Below the pieces are notes generated by a model that saw only the letters and a list, made by a program, of their open reading frames with translations, was not told the origin of the DNA and ran no database searches. From contig NZ_BMOI01000001.1 in the NCBI RefSeq assembly GCF_014646995.1, positions 645,018-709,017 on the forward strand: a stretch of 64,000 bases of DNA, given 5' to 3'. Positions 53,902 through 63,997 of the stretch are shown in pieces (position 1 is the first letter of the stretch; each line of letters begins with the position of its first letter). This DNA is from Curtobacterium luteum (lineage in GTDB: Bacteria > Actinomycetota > Actinomycetes > Actinomycetales > Microbacteriaceae). A program made the position numbers and the translations under genes.

Positions 53902-54852
53902 TCAGGCTCCTTCTGCTTCAGGGGTGGTCCCGGCTGCGGCGCCGGTGGGGTCGGCCGCTGCTGCGGCCGACGCGGACGGTCCCGACGCGGCGGTCGGTTC
54001 TGGGTGGTCGGCCGGTCCGGGGCGTCCGGTCGGTTCGGCCGCCGGCAGGACGGCGAAGTCCCACGGGTCGGTCCGGAGGTCGCTGACGGTCACGCGGACC
54101 CCGGTGGCGGCGGCGAGCTCGGCGGCCGCGATGTCGAGCCACAGCCACTCGGTCGCCCAGTGCGAGGTGTCGATGAGCGCTGGCCCGCGTCCGAGCATCG
54201 CCTGCTCGCGGAACTCGGACGCCGGGTGGTGCCGCAGGTCGCTCGTGACGTAGACGTCGGCCCCGAGCACGGCCGGGTGCCCGAGCAGCGAGTCGCCCGC
54301 GCCAGCGCAGAGGGCGACGGTCCGCACCGGGTCGTCGTACCCGCCGGACACGCGGACGCCGGTGGCGGTGCCGGGCAGCAGGTCGACGAGGGAGCGCGCG
54401 AGGGCGCCCAGCGTCGTGGGCTCGGCGAGCGTGCCCACCCGGCCGATGCCGGTCGCCGGGTCGGCACCGGGCTGGATCGGCCGTTGGTCGACGAGGCCGA
54501 GCCGGTCAGCCAGCACGGCCGAGGTACCGGTCGTCACGACGTCGGCGTTCGTGTGCGCTGCGAGCAGTCCGGCGCCGCCGCGGACGAGGGTGGCGATGAC
54601 GCTCCCCTTGTACGTCGACTCGGCGACCGTCGTGACGCCGCGGAGGAGCAGCGGGTGGTGCGTCAGGAGCAGGTCCGCCCCGAGCCGGACCGTCTCGGAG
54701 GCCGTGGCGGGCACCGCGTCGACGGCGAGGTGCACGTGGTGCACGTCGGCGTCGGGGTCGCCGGCCACGAGTCCGACCGCGTCCCACGACTCGGATCCCG
54801 CGGACGGCCAGAGCTGCTCGACGACGTCCAGGATCTCGCGGAGCTTCGGCAT
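53902..54852 (-). CDS. Nif3-like dinuclear metal center hexameric protein
   Basis: A 316-residue member of the NIF3/DUF34 (YbgI) family: LTHHPLLLRGV and AAHTNADVV carry His and Asp metal ligands, and DTSHWATEW supplies the C-terminal His and Glu. These proteins form hexamers with a dinuclear metal site; biochemical role uncertain. The last 45 residues are a Pro/Ala/Ser-rich tail not typical of the family. The ATG at 54852 follows TAGACT by 6 nt, so it is leaderless. In an operon with the zinc-ribbon gene. Confidence 0.9.
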   Translation of the reverse strand: MPKLREILDVVEQLWPSAGSESWDAVGLVAGDPDADVHHVHLAVDAVPATASETVRLGADLLLTHHPLLLRGVTTVAESTYKGSVIATLVRGGAGLLAAHTNADVVTTGTSAVLADRLGLVDQRPIQPGADPATGIGRVGTLAEPTTLGALARSLVDLLPGTATGVRVSGGYDDPVRTVALCAGAGDSLLGHPAVLGADVYVTSDLRHHPASEFREQAMLGRGPALIDTSHWATEWLWLDIAAAELAAATGVRVTVSDLRTDPWDFAVLPAAEPTGRPGPADHPEPTAASGPSASAAAAADPTGAAAGTTPEAEGA

Positions 54853-54858
54853 CCCGTC

Positions 54859-54864
54859 AGTCTA
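54859..54864 (-). promoter_or_regulatory. -10 element of the leaderless Nif3-like gene
   Basis: TAGACT on the minus strand ends 6 nt before the ATG at 54852. Confidence 0.5.
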
Positions 54865-54929
54865 CCGAGCCGACCCCGCGCCCGGAGCGGGCCGACCGGA
54901 CCGGGCGATCCGGGCCTCCCGGCGGTCCG

Positions 54930-56006
54930 TCAGGCGCGGCCGAGCGCCCGCAGGATGCGCGCGACGAGTCGCTGCCACCATCCGGGCGCGGGGGCGTCCG
55001 TGGTGTCGACCGACTCGGCCGGGGAGTCCGCGGGACGCGCGGACTCGGGGAGCACGACGGGGGTGCTCGCGGTGGTCCCGGTGTGCGCGGTCAGCGCGGC
55101 CGCGAAGGCGGCCCGGTCGATGACCGTGGGTCCGGTGGCGGGCTGGACGAGCGGGGTCGGTCGCGCGTTCGCGGACACCGGCGTGACGGCCAGGAGGCCC
55201 GGTGCGGGTCGCGCGGGCTCGTCGCGGTCGGCGACGGGTTCCGGAGCACGCTCCGGGACGACGAGGTCCGCGACCGGTGCGCTCGGCGCGGGCGTCGCGT
55301 GCCGCGGCGACGGCGCCACGGGGGCGGTCGGCGCCACGGGAGCGGTCGATGCGACGGGGACGGGGCTGGTGGCGGCACGACGGGCCGCGGAACGCGCGCG
55401 ACGGTCGGCCTCGGCGGCGGCGTCGGCGAGCAGGTCGGCGAACACCGAGCGGGCGAACTCCCGGGCGGCGCGGACCTCGGGGTCGTCGAGCCCGGCGACC
55501 GTGGCCTCCCACGCAGCGAGGCGTGCGAGGTCCTCGTCACGACGGCGGACCTCGTCCTCGAGCAGCACGATCCGTTCGATGGCGGGTCGGCCGGTGGCGG
55601 CGTCGACCTCGACGGCGAGGTCCTCGATCCGGAGCGCGAGGCGCGTCGGCGGCTCGGGGAACGACGGGGTGCAGGCGGCGTGACGCGCGCGGTCGCGGGG
55701 GCGGCGGAAGGCGGAGTCGGCCTGGATTGCGGGCGCGGTCTCGTGCGCGGCGTCGAGTGCAGTCTCGTGCGCGGCGTCGGGCACGGTCTCGTGCGCAGCG
55801 GCGGCTCGGTCGGTGCCGGGAGCCGGATCGGTCGTCGGGGTGGTGTCGGTCGCGGCGTCCGGTCGCTGGACGGGCCCGGTGACCGGCGGGACCACGAGGT
55901 CCGCGAGGTACGGGGCACGCGTCGCCGGGGCGTCACGGAGCCACTCCTCGAGCTCGCGGCCGAAGGGGTCCACGAGGGGGGTGCGTGCGCCGGACTGCGT
56001 CTCCAT
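54930..56006 (-). CDS. Hypothetical protein with disordered regions and C-terminal amphipathic helix
   Basis: A 358-residue protein I do not recognise. Residues 40-115 are low-complexity with three eight-residue repeats (AAHETVPD, AAHETALD, AAHETAPA). Residues 120-200 are charged helix (RIEDLAVEVDAATGRPAIER, VLLEDEVRRRDEDLARLAAW), perhaps a coiled coil. Residues 200-330 are Pro/Ala/Val-rich and probably disordered. The C-terminus GWWQRLVARILRALGRA forms a basic amphipathic helix that could sit on a membrane. The ATG at 56006 follows TACTGT by 6 nt. No neighbour hints at function. Confidence 0.65.
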   Translation of the reverse strand: METQSGARTPLVDPFGRELEEWLRDAPATRAPYLADLVVPPVTGPVQRPDAATDTTPTTDPAPGTDRAAAAHETVPDAAHETALDAAHETAPAIQADSAFRRPRDRARHAACTPSFPEPPTRLALRIEDLAVEVDAATGRPAIERIVLLEDEVRRRDEDLARLAAWEATVAGLDDPEVRAAREFARSVFADLLADAAAEADRRARSAARRAATSPVPVASTAPVAPTAPVAPSPRHATPAPSAPVADLVVPERAPEPVADRDEPARPAPGLLAVTPVSANARPTPLVQPATGPTVIDRAAFAAALTAHTGTTASTPVVLPESARPADSPAESVDTTDAPAPGWWQRLVARILRALGRA

Positions 56007-56012
56007 GCCCGA

Positions 56013-56018
56013 ACAGTA
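56013..56018 (-). promoter_or_regulatory. -10 element of the leaderless hypothetical gene
   Basis: TACTGT on the minus strand ends 6 nt before the ATG at 56006, in a locally AT-rich stretch. Confidence 0.45.
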
Positions 56019-56188
56019 AATATCGGGACGTCACACCGCGGGGAGATCCGCGGAGTGTCGCGAGATCCGCTGCCATATCGCGCCGGACGTGAGCGGCGTG
56101 TCGCAGGTCGGGTGTGCTTGCCCGGCCACGTGTCGGCGTCGTCGTGGCGCCGGGTCGTCGGGCGGCTCGCGTCCGTGCGGCCGGTGCC

Positions 56189-56303
56189 GGTCGCAGGACG
56201 TGCCGTGCGCGCCCGGAGTTGGTCGCAGGACGTGTCGTGCGCGCCCGGAGTTGGTCGCGCAACGGGTCGGGCGCCGCAGAGCGAGCGGCACGTCGTGCGA
56301 CCA
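56189..56303. repeat. 32-bp tandem repeats with inverted partner
   Basis: Two adjacent copies of GGTCGCAGGACGTGYCGTGC plus GCGCCCGGAGTT (56189-56220 and 56221-56252, one C/T difference). A third partial copy starts at 56253 and an inverted element GCACGTCGTGCGACCAAC lies at 56288-56305. They sit in the 358-bp gap at 56007-56364, in which I see no gene. Confidence 0.75.
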
Positions 56304-56364
56304 ACACGCCGACCCGGCAGCGCGCAAGAACGGCGGCACGCAGGGACGGCGGGGTGCGCCGACG

Positions 56365-56961
56365 TCAGGCCGGCCGGACGTCCTCCGCGCCGGCCGACCG
56401 GGCCGAGCCGTCGATCGTGTCCAGCAGCGCCCGCCCCTCGTGCCACCAGCCGACGCCGGCGGCCACGTTGACGTGCTGCACGGCGCCGATCCGGTGCACC
56501 GTCGCGCCGAGCACCGTGGCGAACTCGATCGCGCGATCGGCCGAGCAGTACGGGTCGTCATCGCTCACCACGAGGTGGACGTCCTCGACGTGGGACACGC
56601 CGGCGGGTGCCGTGAACCCCCGCGCAGCGTCCGGGAACCCGGGACCGTCGGGGTCCGGCGGCGCGACGAGCAGCGCGCCGGCCACCGGGTGCGTCGACGC
56701 CTCCGGGCTGGCCAGCCATCGCGCTGCCGCGAGGACGCCGAGACTGTGCGCGACGAGCACCGGCGGTTCGTCGGTCGCTTCGACCGCCCGTGTGATCGCC
56801 GCCTGCCAGTCGTCGGGCTCCGGTTCGCCCCACGATGCCGGGAGTATCCGGACGACCCGGCCGTCCTCAGCTTCGCGTGCGGCCTGCCAGCGGGACTGCC
56901 AGTGCTCGGGGTCGGAGTTCCAGATGCCGGGCACGATCACCCACGGTCGCGGTCGCTGCAC
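56365..56961 (-). CDS. RBBP9/YdeN-type small alpha/beta hydrolase
   Basis: A 198-residue serine hydrolase of the RBBP9/YdeN family. Start VIVPGIWNSDPEHWQSRW (typical PG-x-x-x-S-x-x-x-HW), nucleophile in LVAHSLGVLAA, acid in VVSDDDPYCS and His in VGWWHEGRALLD. Substrate unknown for the family. The GTG start has no Shine-Dalgarno and follows TACGCT by 6 nt. It follows the AraC regulator gene on the same strand after 60 nt. Confidence 0.9.
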   Translation of the reverse strand: MQRPRPWVIVPGIWNSDPEHWQSRWQAAREAEDGRVVRILPASWGEPEPDDWQAAITRAVEATDEPPVLVAHSLGVLAAARWLASPEASTHPVAGALLVAPPDPDGPGFPDAARGFTAPAGVSHVEDVHLVVSDDDPYCSADRAIEFATVLGATVHRIGAVQHVNVAAGVGWWHEGRALLDTIDGSARSAGAEDVRPA

Positions 56962-56967
56962 GAGGGC

Positions 56968-56973
56968 AGCGTA
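56968..56973 (-). promoter_or_regulatory. -10 element of the leaderless hydrolase gene
   Basis: TACGCT on the minus strand ends 6 nt before the GTG at 56961. Confidence 0.5.
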
Positions 56974-57021
56974 CCCGGAGCCTCGATCCCGTCCGACTGT
57001 GTGACGCGCGGGGGCAGCGGG

Positions 57022-57999
57022 TCAGTTCTGCAGCGTGTCGCGCGGGTACTCGTCGAAGCGTCGCGCGTACGCGGCGGAGAACCGACCGAGGTGCGCGAAC
57101 CCCCACCGCACGGCCACGGCGGCGACGGTGGTGTCGCCGGGACGTGCTCGTCGGAGCTCCTCGTGGATGCGGTCGAGCCGGATGCCCCGGAGCATCGCGT
57201 TCGGTGCGGTGCCGACCTGGCGCTGGAACGCCTGCTGCAACCCGCGGACGCTCAGTCCGACGTGCTCGGCGACGTCGGTCGTCGTGATCGGGGTGTGCGC
57301 GAACGCGTGCATGAACTCGATGGCGGACCGGACGCGACCGGTCGCCCCCTGCGGGAGCGGCACGTCGGGGGCGAGGACCGTGTGCGGGAAGGTCCGGAGC
57401 AGGACCTGGGCGGTCTGCCGGGTGGTCTCGGCGAGTGCCAGCGGCGTCAACGGCGCCGGCCCGAGGACGATGCGGGCGGCGCGCTGCACGTGGGCGTTCC
57501 AGGCGCGGAGGTCCTCCGTGTCAGGGGTGTGCGCGTGGTCGAACACCAGGGCCCCGGGCTGGGTCCCGTGCACCTCGGCCGCGACCCGCTCGAGGTACTC
57601 GCGGTCGATCTGCACCAGGCTCTGCCGGAGGTCGGCCAGGTCGAACACGAAGGGCCGCCCGGTGGGGAACATCATGGGCGTGCGGGGCCCGAAGGCGACC
57701 TCGTCGCGACCGACGTCGACGAGCCCGCCACCCTCGGCGGTCCACATCACCACGTACTCGTCGCGCACCTCGACCTCGCCGGACATCCGGCCGTCGAAGC
57801 GGGTCGAACGGAACGTCATCGTGTCGTCGCCGACGACCTTGAACCGGAAGCCGAACGTCCGGTCGGTCCGTGTCGCGGAGAACCCCGCGCCGTCGTAGGC
57901 CTCTTCGTACAGCCGCACCGCTTCGTCCGGGTGCGAACCCGCGACGTCGAAAGCCGATCTCGGATCGAGATCGGGCCCTGCGTCACTGGCGGTGCTCAT
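57022..57999 (-). CDS. AraC family transcriptional regulator
   Basis: A 325-residue regulator with an AraC-like ligand/oligomerisation domain (about residues 30-215; DEYVVMWTAEGGG, FVFDLADLRQSLVQID) and a C-terminal double helix-turn-helix (about 225-322): ITTTDVAEHVGLSVRGLQQA, then AVRWGFAHLGRFSAAYARRF, the conserved second helix. The ligand is unknown. The ATG at 57999 lacks a Shine-Dalgarno; a weak GACGCT hexamer is 7 nt upstream. The neighbouring hydrolase gene or the efflux carrier upstream could be targets, but no site is evident. Confidence 0.9.
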   Translation of the reverse strand: MSTASDAGPDLDPRSAFDVAGSHPDEAVRLYEEAYDGAGFSATRTDRTFGFRFKVVGDDTMTFRSTRFDGRMSGEVEVRDEYVVMWTAEGGGLVDVGRDEVAFGPRTPMMFPTGRPFVFDLADLRQSLVQIDREYLERVAAEVHGTQPGALVFDHAHTPDTEDLRAWNAHVQRAARIVLGPAPLTPLALAETTRQTAQVLLRTFPHTVLAPDVPLPQGATGRVRSAIEFMHAFAHTPITTTDVAEHVGLSVRGLQQAFQRQVGTAPNAMLRGIRLDRIHEELRRARPGDTTVAAVAVRWGFAHLGRFSAAYARRFDEYPRDTLQN

Positions 58000-58170
58000 C
58001 AGGCGAAGCGTCGCACGGAGACACGGCGATCACGCAATCGGCCGTCGTGGCTTTGCGGGAAACGGCTCGGCGAGTGCGGCCGCCGGACCAGCCGAGCGAT
58101 GCTCGCCGGGAGAGCGTCCGCCGCCGACGATGCGGCTGCGGCCACTCGGGCCAGTCGGGCACCCACGCGC

Positions 58171-58587
58171 TCAGTCGTGCCGCGCCCTGTGCAGCGACCA
58201 GCGGTTCCGGTCACCGACCCGGTCGTAGCGCAGGTCGTCGACCACCATCTGGACGAGCGCGAGCCCGCGGCCGCTCTCCGCCAGGTCGTCGGGCAGCGCC
58301 GCGGCACCCGGATCCACCGATGCCGGGGCCCCGTCGTCGGTCACCACGGCGGCGTACCCCTCGGCGGAGCAGGCGAGGTCGACCTGGCACGCGACGCCCC
58401 GGGCACGCCCGGCGTGCTCGATCACGTTCGAGGCCAGCTCGACGAGCGCCAGTTCGAGCGCCATCCGGTCCTCGGCGGAGACGGAGGGCTCGGCCTGCCA
58501 CACCCGCGCGAGGAACTCGTGCACCGCCGTGACGTCGTCCGGCGGACAGTCCAACTCGACGCGGTGCGCGCCGGTCGCGGTGGTCAC
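58171..58587 (-). CDS. RsbW-type anti-sigma factor serine kinase (GHKL ATPase)
   Basis: A 138-residue GHKL-fold protein: N box ALVELASNVIEHAG, G1 box VVTDDGAPA and the G2-like SGRGLALVQMV. In the partner-switch scheme such kinases bind a sigma factor or other target and phosphorylate a STAS antagonist. The GTG overlaps the stop of the STAS gene (GTGA), so the pair is co-translated. No sigma factor gene adjoins, so the target must be elsewhere. Confidence 0.9.
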   Translation of the reverse strand: MTTATGAHRVELDCPPDDVTAVHEFLARVWQAEPSVSAEDRMALELALVELASNVIEHAGRARGVACQVDLACSAEGYAAVVTDDGAPASVDPGAAALPDDLAESGRGLALVQMVVDDLRYDRVGDRNRWSLHRARHD

Positions 58588-58922
58588 AGCCAGTCGGACA
58601 CCGCGGCGTCCCCGTCCGGGTACGTCCGCAGGATCTTGTCGATGTTGCTCAGCTTGAGGACCATCTGCACCTGGTCCGAGGGCGCCGCGATGCGGAGGTC
58701 TCCCCCGGCCTGCCGTGCCGTCTTCAGCGACCCCACCAGGACGCCGAGGCCCGAGGAGTCCATGAAGTCGACGCCCGACAGCTCGATCGCGAGGTGCGAT
58801 CGTCCGCCGCCGACGACCTCGGCGACCCGCTCGCGGAAGACGGGTGCGGAGACCATGTTGAGCCGACCACTGCACTCCAGGACGGCCGTGTCTGCTGATG
58901 CCTCGTGTACGACGATGTCCAT
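58584..58922 (-). CDS. STAS-domain anti-sigma factor antagonist (RsbV/SpoIIAA-like)
   Basis: A 112-residue single STAS domain. The phosphorylation site is the Ser of VDFMDSSGLGVLVG. Unphosphorylated it would sequester the RsbW-like kinase encoded by the overlapping downstream gene. The ATG at 58922 follows GGGGAG by 8 nt. Confidence 0.92.
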   Translation of the reverse strand: MDIVVHEASADTAVLECSGRLNMVSAPVFRERVAEVVGGGRSHLAIELSGVDFMDSSGLGVLVGSLKTARQAGGDLRIAAPSDQVQMVLKLSNIDKILRTYPDGDAAVSDWL

Positions 58923-58980
58923 CCGGTGCGCTCCCCTTCGGTTCGTGCTCGCAACCTACCGGGTCGAACCTACCGGCCCG

Positions 58981-60207
58981 TCAGGCTCGCGCGCCCACAC
59001 CGGCGCGGCGCGTGGCGACGAGTTGCACGACGACGGCCGCCGCCATGAGGGTCGCCATGACCGAACCCATCGCGAGCGCGGTCCCGCCGAGAGCACCGGC
59101 GAGGGGCGTGCCGAGCCCGCCCAGTCCGAACGTCAGCCCGCCCTGGAGCGCGGCCGCGGTACCGGGGTGCGCCGCCCCGACGTGCTGCGTCCGGGTCATG
59201 GCCGCGGGCAGGACGAAGCCCCACGCCGCGGTGACGACCGCCAGCGAGCACCACACCGGGACGGACCCGAGTCCGAGGACCGCGGACGTGAGCACCCCGA
59301 GCGCGCCGAGCGTCCCGACGGCGAGGCCGAACGCGAGCAACGCGTCCTCGGAGAACCGGCCGACGACACGGCGGAACACCAGCGTCGTGACGATCATCAT
59401 CGAGGCGTTGGTGGCGAAGACGAGCGTGTACAGCCCCTCCGAGAAGCCGTACTGCGTCTGGAACACGAACGAGCTCGTCGCGATGTAGGCGAAGAAACCG
59501 ATCGTCGACAGCACGCCGGTGAGCACGTACGCACGGAACCGGCCGATCGCCGTCAACTCCCGGATCCGCGCCCAGTTCGCCGCGAGGCCGACCCCACCGC
59601 GGCGCTCGGCGGGCAGGGTCTCGTGGAACCCGGCCACGACGAGCACGAAGAAGACCGCACCGAGCAGTGCGAGCACGACGAACATCACCCGCCAGCTCGC
59701 GACGGTGAGCACGGCTCCCCCGGCCAGCGGCGCGACGACCGGCCCGATCGCGTTGATCGCCGCGAGGGTGCCGAACACCTTCGCCGTCCGCGGTCCGTCG
59801 GTGACGTCGGACACCATCGCGCGCCCGGCCACGGCCCCGGCGGCGCCGGCGAGCCCCTGGAAGACCCGGGCGACGACGAGCGTCACGACGTCCGGCGCGA
59901 GGGCACAGCCGACCGAGGCGACCGCGAACACGGCCGTCCCCAGCAGGAGCATCGGTCGCCGCCCGACCCCGTCGCTCACCGGACCGGCCAGGAGCTGCCC
60001 GACCGCGAACGCCACGAGGAAGGCCGTGAGTGACAGCTGCACCGCGCTCGGGGTGGTCGCGAGGTCACGCGCGATCGCGGGCAGCGCCGGGATGTACATG
60101 TCCGTCGCGAACGGCGAGACGCCGACGATGAGCGCGAGCGGCACGATCGGGGGCAGGCCGGTTCGCGGGGTGGTCCTGGTCCGGTTCCGGGTGCGCTCCG
60201 TCGTCAC
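58981..60207 (-). CDS. Multidrug efflux MFS transporter, Bcr/CflA type
   Basis: A 408-residue carrier with 12 predicted helices. TDMYIPALPAIARDL in helix 1 and GPVSDGVGRRPMLLLG (motif A) with RVFQGLAGAAGAVAGRAMV (motif C-like region) are characteristic of Bcr/CflA drug-proton antiporters. I chose the GTG at 60207 because TACCGT ends 7 nt upstream; a GTG three codons earlier would overlap that hexamer. A 16-bp palindrome 6 bp further upstream may be an operator for its regulator. Confidence 0.88.
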   Translation of the reverse strand: MTTERTRNRTRTTPRTGLPPIVPLALIVGVSPFATDMYIPALPAIARDLATTPSAVQLSLTAFLVAFAVGQLLAGPVSDGVGRRPMLLLGTAVFAVASVGCALAPDVVTLVVARVFQGLAGAAGAVAGRAMVSDVTDGPRTAKVFGTLAAINAIGPVVAPLAGGAVLTVASWRVMFVVLALLGAVFFVLVVAGFHETLPAERRGGVGLAANWARIRELTAIGRFRAYVLTGVLSTIGFFAYIATSSFVFQTQYGFSEGLYTLVFATNASMMIVTTLVFRRVVGRFSEDALLAFGLAVGTLGALGVLTSAVLGLGSVPVWCSLAVVTAAWGFVLPAAMTRTQHVGAAHPGTAAALQGGLTFGLGGLGTPLAGALGGTALAMGSVMATLMAAAVVVQLVATRRAGVGARA

Positions 60208-60214
60208 GGCGCCC

Positions 60215-60220
60215 ACGGTA
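60215..60220 (-). promoter_or_regulatory. -10 element of the leaderless efflux gene
   Basis: TACCGT on the minus strand ends 7 nt before the GTG at 60207. Confidence 0.5.
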
Positions 60221-60226
60221 CGCCGC

Positions 60227-60242
60227 GTCGAATCGATTCGAC
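60227..60242. promoter_or_regulatory. Perfect 16-bp palindrome at the efflux promoter, candidate operator
   Basis: GTCGAATCGATTCGAC, a perfect inverted repeat with a central CG. It occupies the spacer/-35 area of the MFS promoter, 6 bp from the -10 hexamer. AT-richer than the surroundings, it is well placed for a repressor. Confidence 0.5.
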
Positions 60243-60264
60243 AAGGGGCAGCGTCAACGGTGGC

Positions 60265-60423
60265 GAGCGCTGGAACGACGCGGCCGTCGTCGTGCGACAG
60301 CGGCGGTGTCGTTCCGCACCGGCCGGGACCCGCGGACGACGCGACCCCGGGACGACGGAACGCGCGTCGTCCGACGGGTGTGCCGTCGCGACGCGCGCGT
60401 TCCGTGTGCCGGGCGGGGCCCGA
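60265..60423. repeat. Intergenic inverted-repeat DNA between ppc and the efflux gene
   Basis: Multiple GGAACGACG/CGTCGTTCC-like elements in both orientations (for example GGAACGACGCGGCCGTCGTC, GTGTCGTTCCGCACC, GGGACGACGGAACGCGCG, GCGCGCGTTCCGTGTG). They form several possible stems downstream of ppc on the minus strand. No gene seen. Confidence 0.5.
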
Positions 60424-63081
<2,658 letters not shown>

Positions 63082-63240
63082 GTCGTCCTTTCCGGGTCGG
63101 CCGGGGTCCCGCCCCGGTATCCCAGCAGCGTACTGGCCCGTCGGCACGGGTGACGACAACCGTCCGGACGGAGCAGCACCGGGCCCACGGCACGCGACGG
63201 GAGCACCCCAGCGTCCGGTGTGTGCCGCGACCCCGGCGGG

Positions 63241-63909
63241 TCAGTGGTGGACGGCGGAGGCCGACGGCACCCGGAGGGCTTCGAGCTCCGCGAGCAGCCG
63301 ACGGTCCAGCGCGTGTGCGAGCTCCACCTCCGCGATGACCCGCTCCTGCTCGTCGGCGTCCCACGGAGCCCGGTCGAGCTGCTCGCGGTAGGTGTCCTCG
63401 AACGCGGCCGGGTCGGCCACCTGCTCGCAGATCCAGAAGAGCACGCCGTTCGTCTCGAAGCCGAACCGGTCGCTCAGCACGGTACCGATCGCCCGGCCGC
63501 CGGACAGGTCTCCGAGGTACCGCGTGTAGTGGTGCGCCACGAAGCCGCCGGGCCAGGTCGCGGCGACCTCGTTCAGCCGTCGGACGTACGCCGTGGTCGC
63601 GGGCAGCGGGCACACGAGTTCGGACCAGTCCGGCCCGACGAGGTACTCCAGGTCGGCACGGATCGCCGGCATCCGGCTGCGGTGCTGCGTGACGAAGGGC
63701 GCGACCACCGGGTGGTCCGCCATCCGCTCGGCGGCGCGCTCGAGCGCCTCGTACACGAACGCGTACTGTCCGAGGAGGTCGGCGTGGTCCGCGACGTCGC
63801 ATGTCCCCGCCGCGAGGTCGCGGAGGAGCCCGTCACCCGTCGAGGAACCGGGCGACCGCCGGGTGCGGCGACGCAGCAGCTCCGAGAACGGCGTCACGGT
63901 CGTGTCCAT
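63241..63909 (-). CDS. Heme oxygenase family protein without the usual proximal His
   Basis: A 222-residue protein of the HmuO-type heme oxygenase family, which opens heme to biliverdin, CO and iron. The distal helix is conserved (VAHHYTRYLGDLSGG, Gly-rich kink at 133-138) and LGQYAFVYEALE aligns well. The proximal helix, usually T-x-x-x-H-x-x-x-E, reads TRRSPGSST: Pro20 stands where the heme-ligating His is expected. Function as a standard oxygenase is therefore uncertain. The ATG at 63909 is leaderless (TAGCCT 6 nt upstream) and lies under an IdeR/DtxR-type iron box, so iron limitation should induce it. Confidence 0.85.
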   Translation of the reverse strand: MDTTVTPFSELLRRRTRRSPGSSTGDGLLRDLAAGTCDVADHADLLGQYAFVYEALERAAERMADHPVVAPFVTQHRSRMPAIRADLEYLVGPDWSELVCPLPATTAYVRRLNEVAATWPGGFVAHHYTRYLGDLSGGRAIGTVLSDRFGFETNGVLFWICEQVADPAAFEDTYREQLDRAPWDADEQERVIAEVELAHALDRRLLAELEALRVPSASAVHH

Positions 63910-63927
63910 GAGGTAAGGCTAACCTCA
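63909..63927. promoter_or_regulatory. IdeR/DtxR iron box covering the -10 and start codon of the heme oxygenase gene
   Basis: Minus strand TGAGGTTAGCCTTACCTCA closely matches the DtxR/IdeR consensus TTAGGTTAGSCTAACCTAA. It includes the TAGCCT -10 hexamer and ends at the first base of the ATG. Bound iron-loaded repressor would block the promoter. It could also affect the divergent gene starting at 63998. Confidence 0.82.
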
Positions 63928-63997
63928 CCTCCTGGACAGTCAAGCGCCACACCGAGGAACCGAGACCTCGCCCCGAACGAGAGGAGACTCGTCCCCG

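Noticed and set aside
56089-60033. 1314-codon plus-strand frame over the hydrolase, AraC, RsbW and efflux genes
   Set aside because: Antisense shadow of five recognisable genes.
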